Origin: Taxillus chinensis
Taxonomy: Eukaryota; Streptophyta; Magnoliopsida; Santalales; Loranthaceae
NCBI GenBank assembly: GCA_023512835.1
Contig: CM042087.1
Location: 44,634,017-44,698,016, forward strand
Direction of reading: 5' to 3'
Length of the DNA stretch: 64,000 nucleotides
The notes under the pieces: generated by a model
The model's input: only the letters and a program-made list of their open reading frames with translations
What the model was told of the DNA's origin: nothing
Database searches by the model: none
Position numbers and translations under genes: made by a program
Shown: piece after piece, positions 63,601 to 64,000 of the stretch
Layout: each line of letters opens with the position of its first letter
Numbering within the stretch: the stretch's first letter is position 1

Positions 63601-64000
63601 ATGACTCATTATTACATATATAGTGCAATATATAATGAGAACACACATTAATGAAATCAAGATCACATGTTCACATTCATCATGCCATAAGCACACCATT
63701 ATCTCATCTTACAAGCCTAGTATATCAAACAATAGAGTCCCATGAGGGTCCCACGACATCATAAATGTCATCACAGACAAAAGCATATGCACGTGGCATC
63801 ACCAGTAACACCTCGTCACGACCCGTGGATAGCCGAGAGAGAGAGGGGGGGGGCAGCTAGTTCTTGTTATTCTTATTATTTGATCCAAGAGTGTCATAAC
63901 AGAAGGTGAATAGCAAAAAATGCTAAATAGTGATTGCATCCAAAACGGAATAATGATGATCAAAGGTTGATAGACTTCACACTTAAAAGAAGAAGAATAA
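63601..64000. other. Window end, no gene seen
   Basis: Mixed-composition sequence with a (GA)n/G-run at 63836-63853. It may be the untranslated leader between the LTR and gag of the neighbouring gypsy remnant, since it lies on the 5' side of gag. No LTR or primer-binding site could be confirmed. Confidence 0.4.

Overview
This is a stretch of nuclear chromosome from a flowering plant. The evidence is GT-AG introns of about 80 bp to 3 kb, AT-rich intergenic DNA full of decayed LTR elements and MITEs, nuclear tRNA-Leu genes, and plant-only families (OVATE protein, TAA1-like aminotransferase, MUT9-like kinase, plastid-targeted proteins). I cannot name the species. Gene models below were built by hand: exon ends were chosen by splice consensus, reading phase and remembered family sequence. 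In each intact gene the exon lengths sum to a whole number of codons.

Layout, left to right. 1-3.2 kb: a broken ankyrin-repeat/AAA (CbxX-like) gene that enters from outside the window. It has a 420-bp solo LTR in an exon, a scrambled duplication, two stop codons and a lost 3' end. 5.9-7.7 kb (+): a complete tryptophan aminotransferase of the TAA1/TAR class (auxin synthesis). 8-11 kb: two foldback elements. 11.3-14.1 kb (+): a TraB-domain protein with a transit-peptide-like start. 14.55-14.89 kb: a 344-nt pure C/T tract. 18.15-18.92 kb (+): an intronless OVATE family protein. 21.8-22.05 kb (+): two identical tRNA-Leu(AAG) genes, 100 bp ahead of a UBE2T/UBC37-type E2 gene (22.2-25.3 kb, +). 27.7-31.9 kb (-): a twelve-exon cytosolic alpha-amylase (AMY2 type). 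32.7-33.4 kb: a Ty3/gypsy LTR plus gag remnant. 34.3-37.7 kb (+): a small plastid protein with an acidic tail. 41.2-44.5 kb (+): an IST1-like ESCRT protein. 46.0-46.3 kb: a solo LTR with a perfect 5-bp target duplication. 48.5-60.1 kb (+): a sixteen-exon MUT9-like/casein kinase 1-like gene whose two longest introns contain antisense copia-type elements. 62.9-63.6 kb: a second decayed gypsy gag.

The genes do not form an operon or a recognisable pathway cluster; they are ordinary, independently transcribed plant genes. The accessory content is retroelements, MITEs and simple repeats. I found no sign of an undescribed multi-gene system. The most informative observations are the layered decay of the ankyrin-AAA gene, the two solo LTRs with matching target duplications, a probable SUMO-interacting motif in the long tail of the E2, a VPS4-binding (MIM1-like) motif at the end of the IST1-like protein, a possible start-codon-only exon in the amylase gene, the antisense retroelements in the kinase introns, and the extreme pyrimidine tract.
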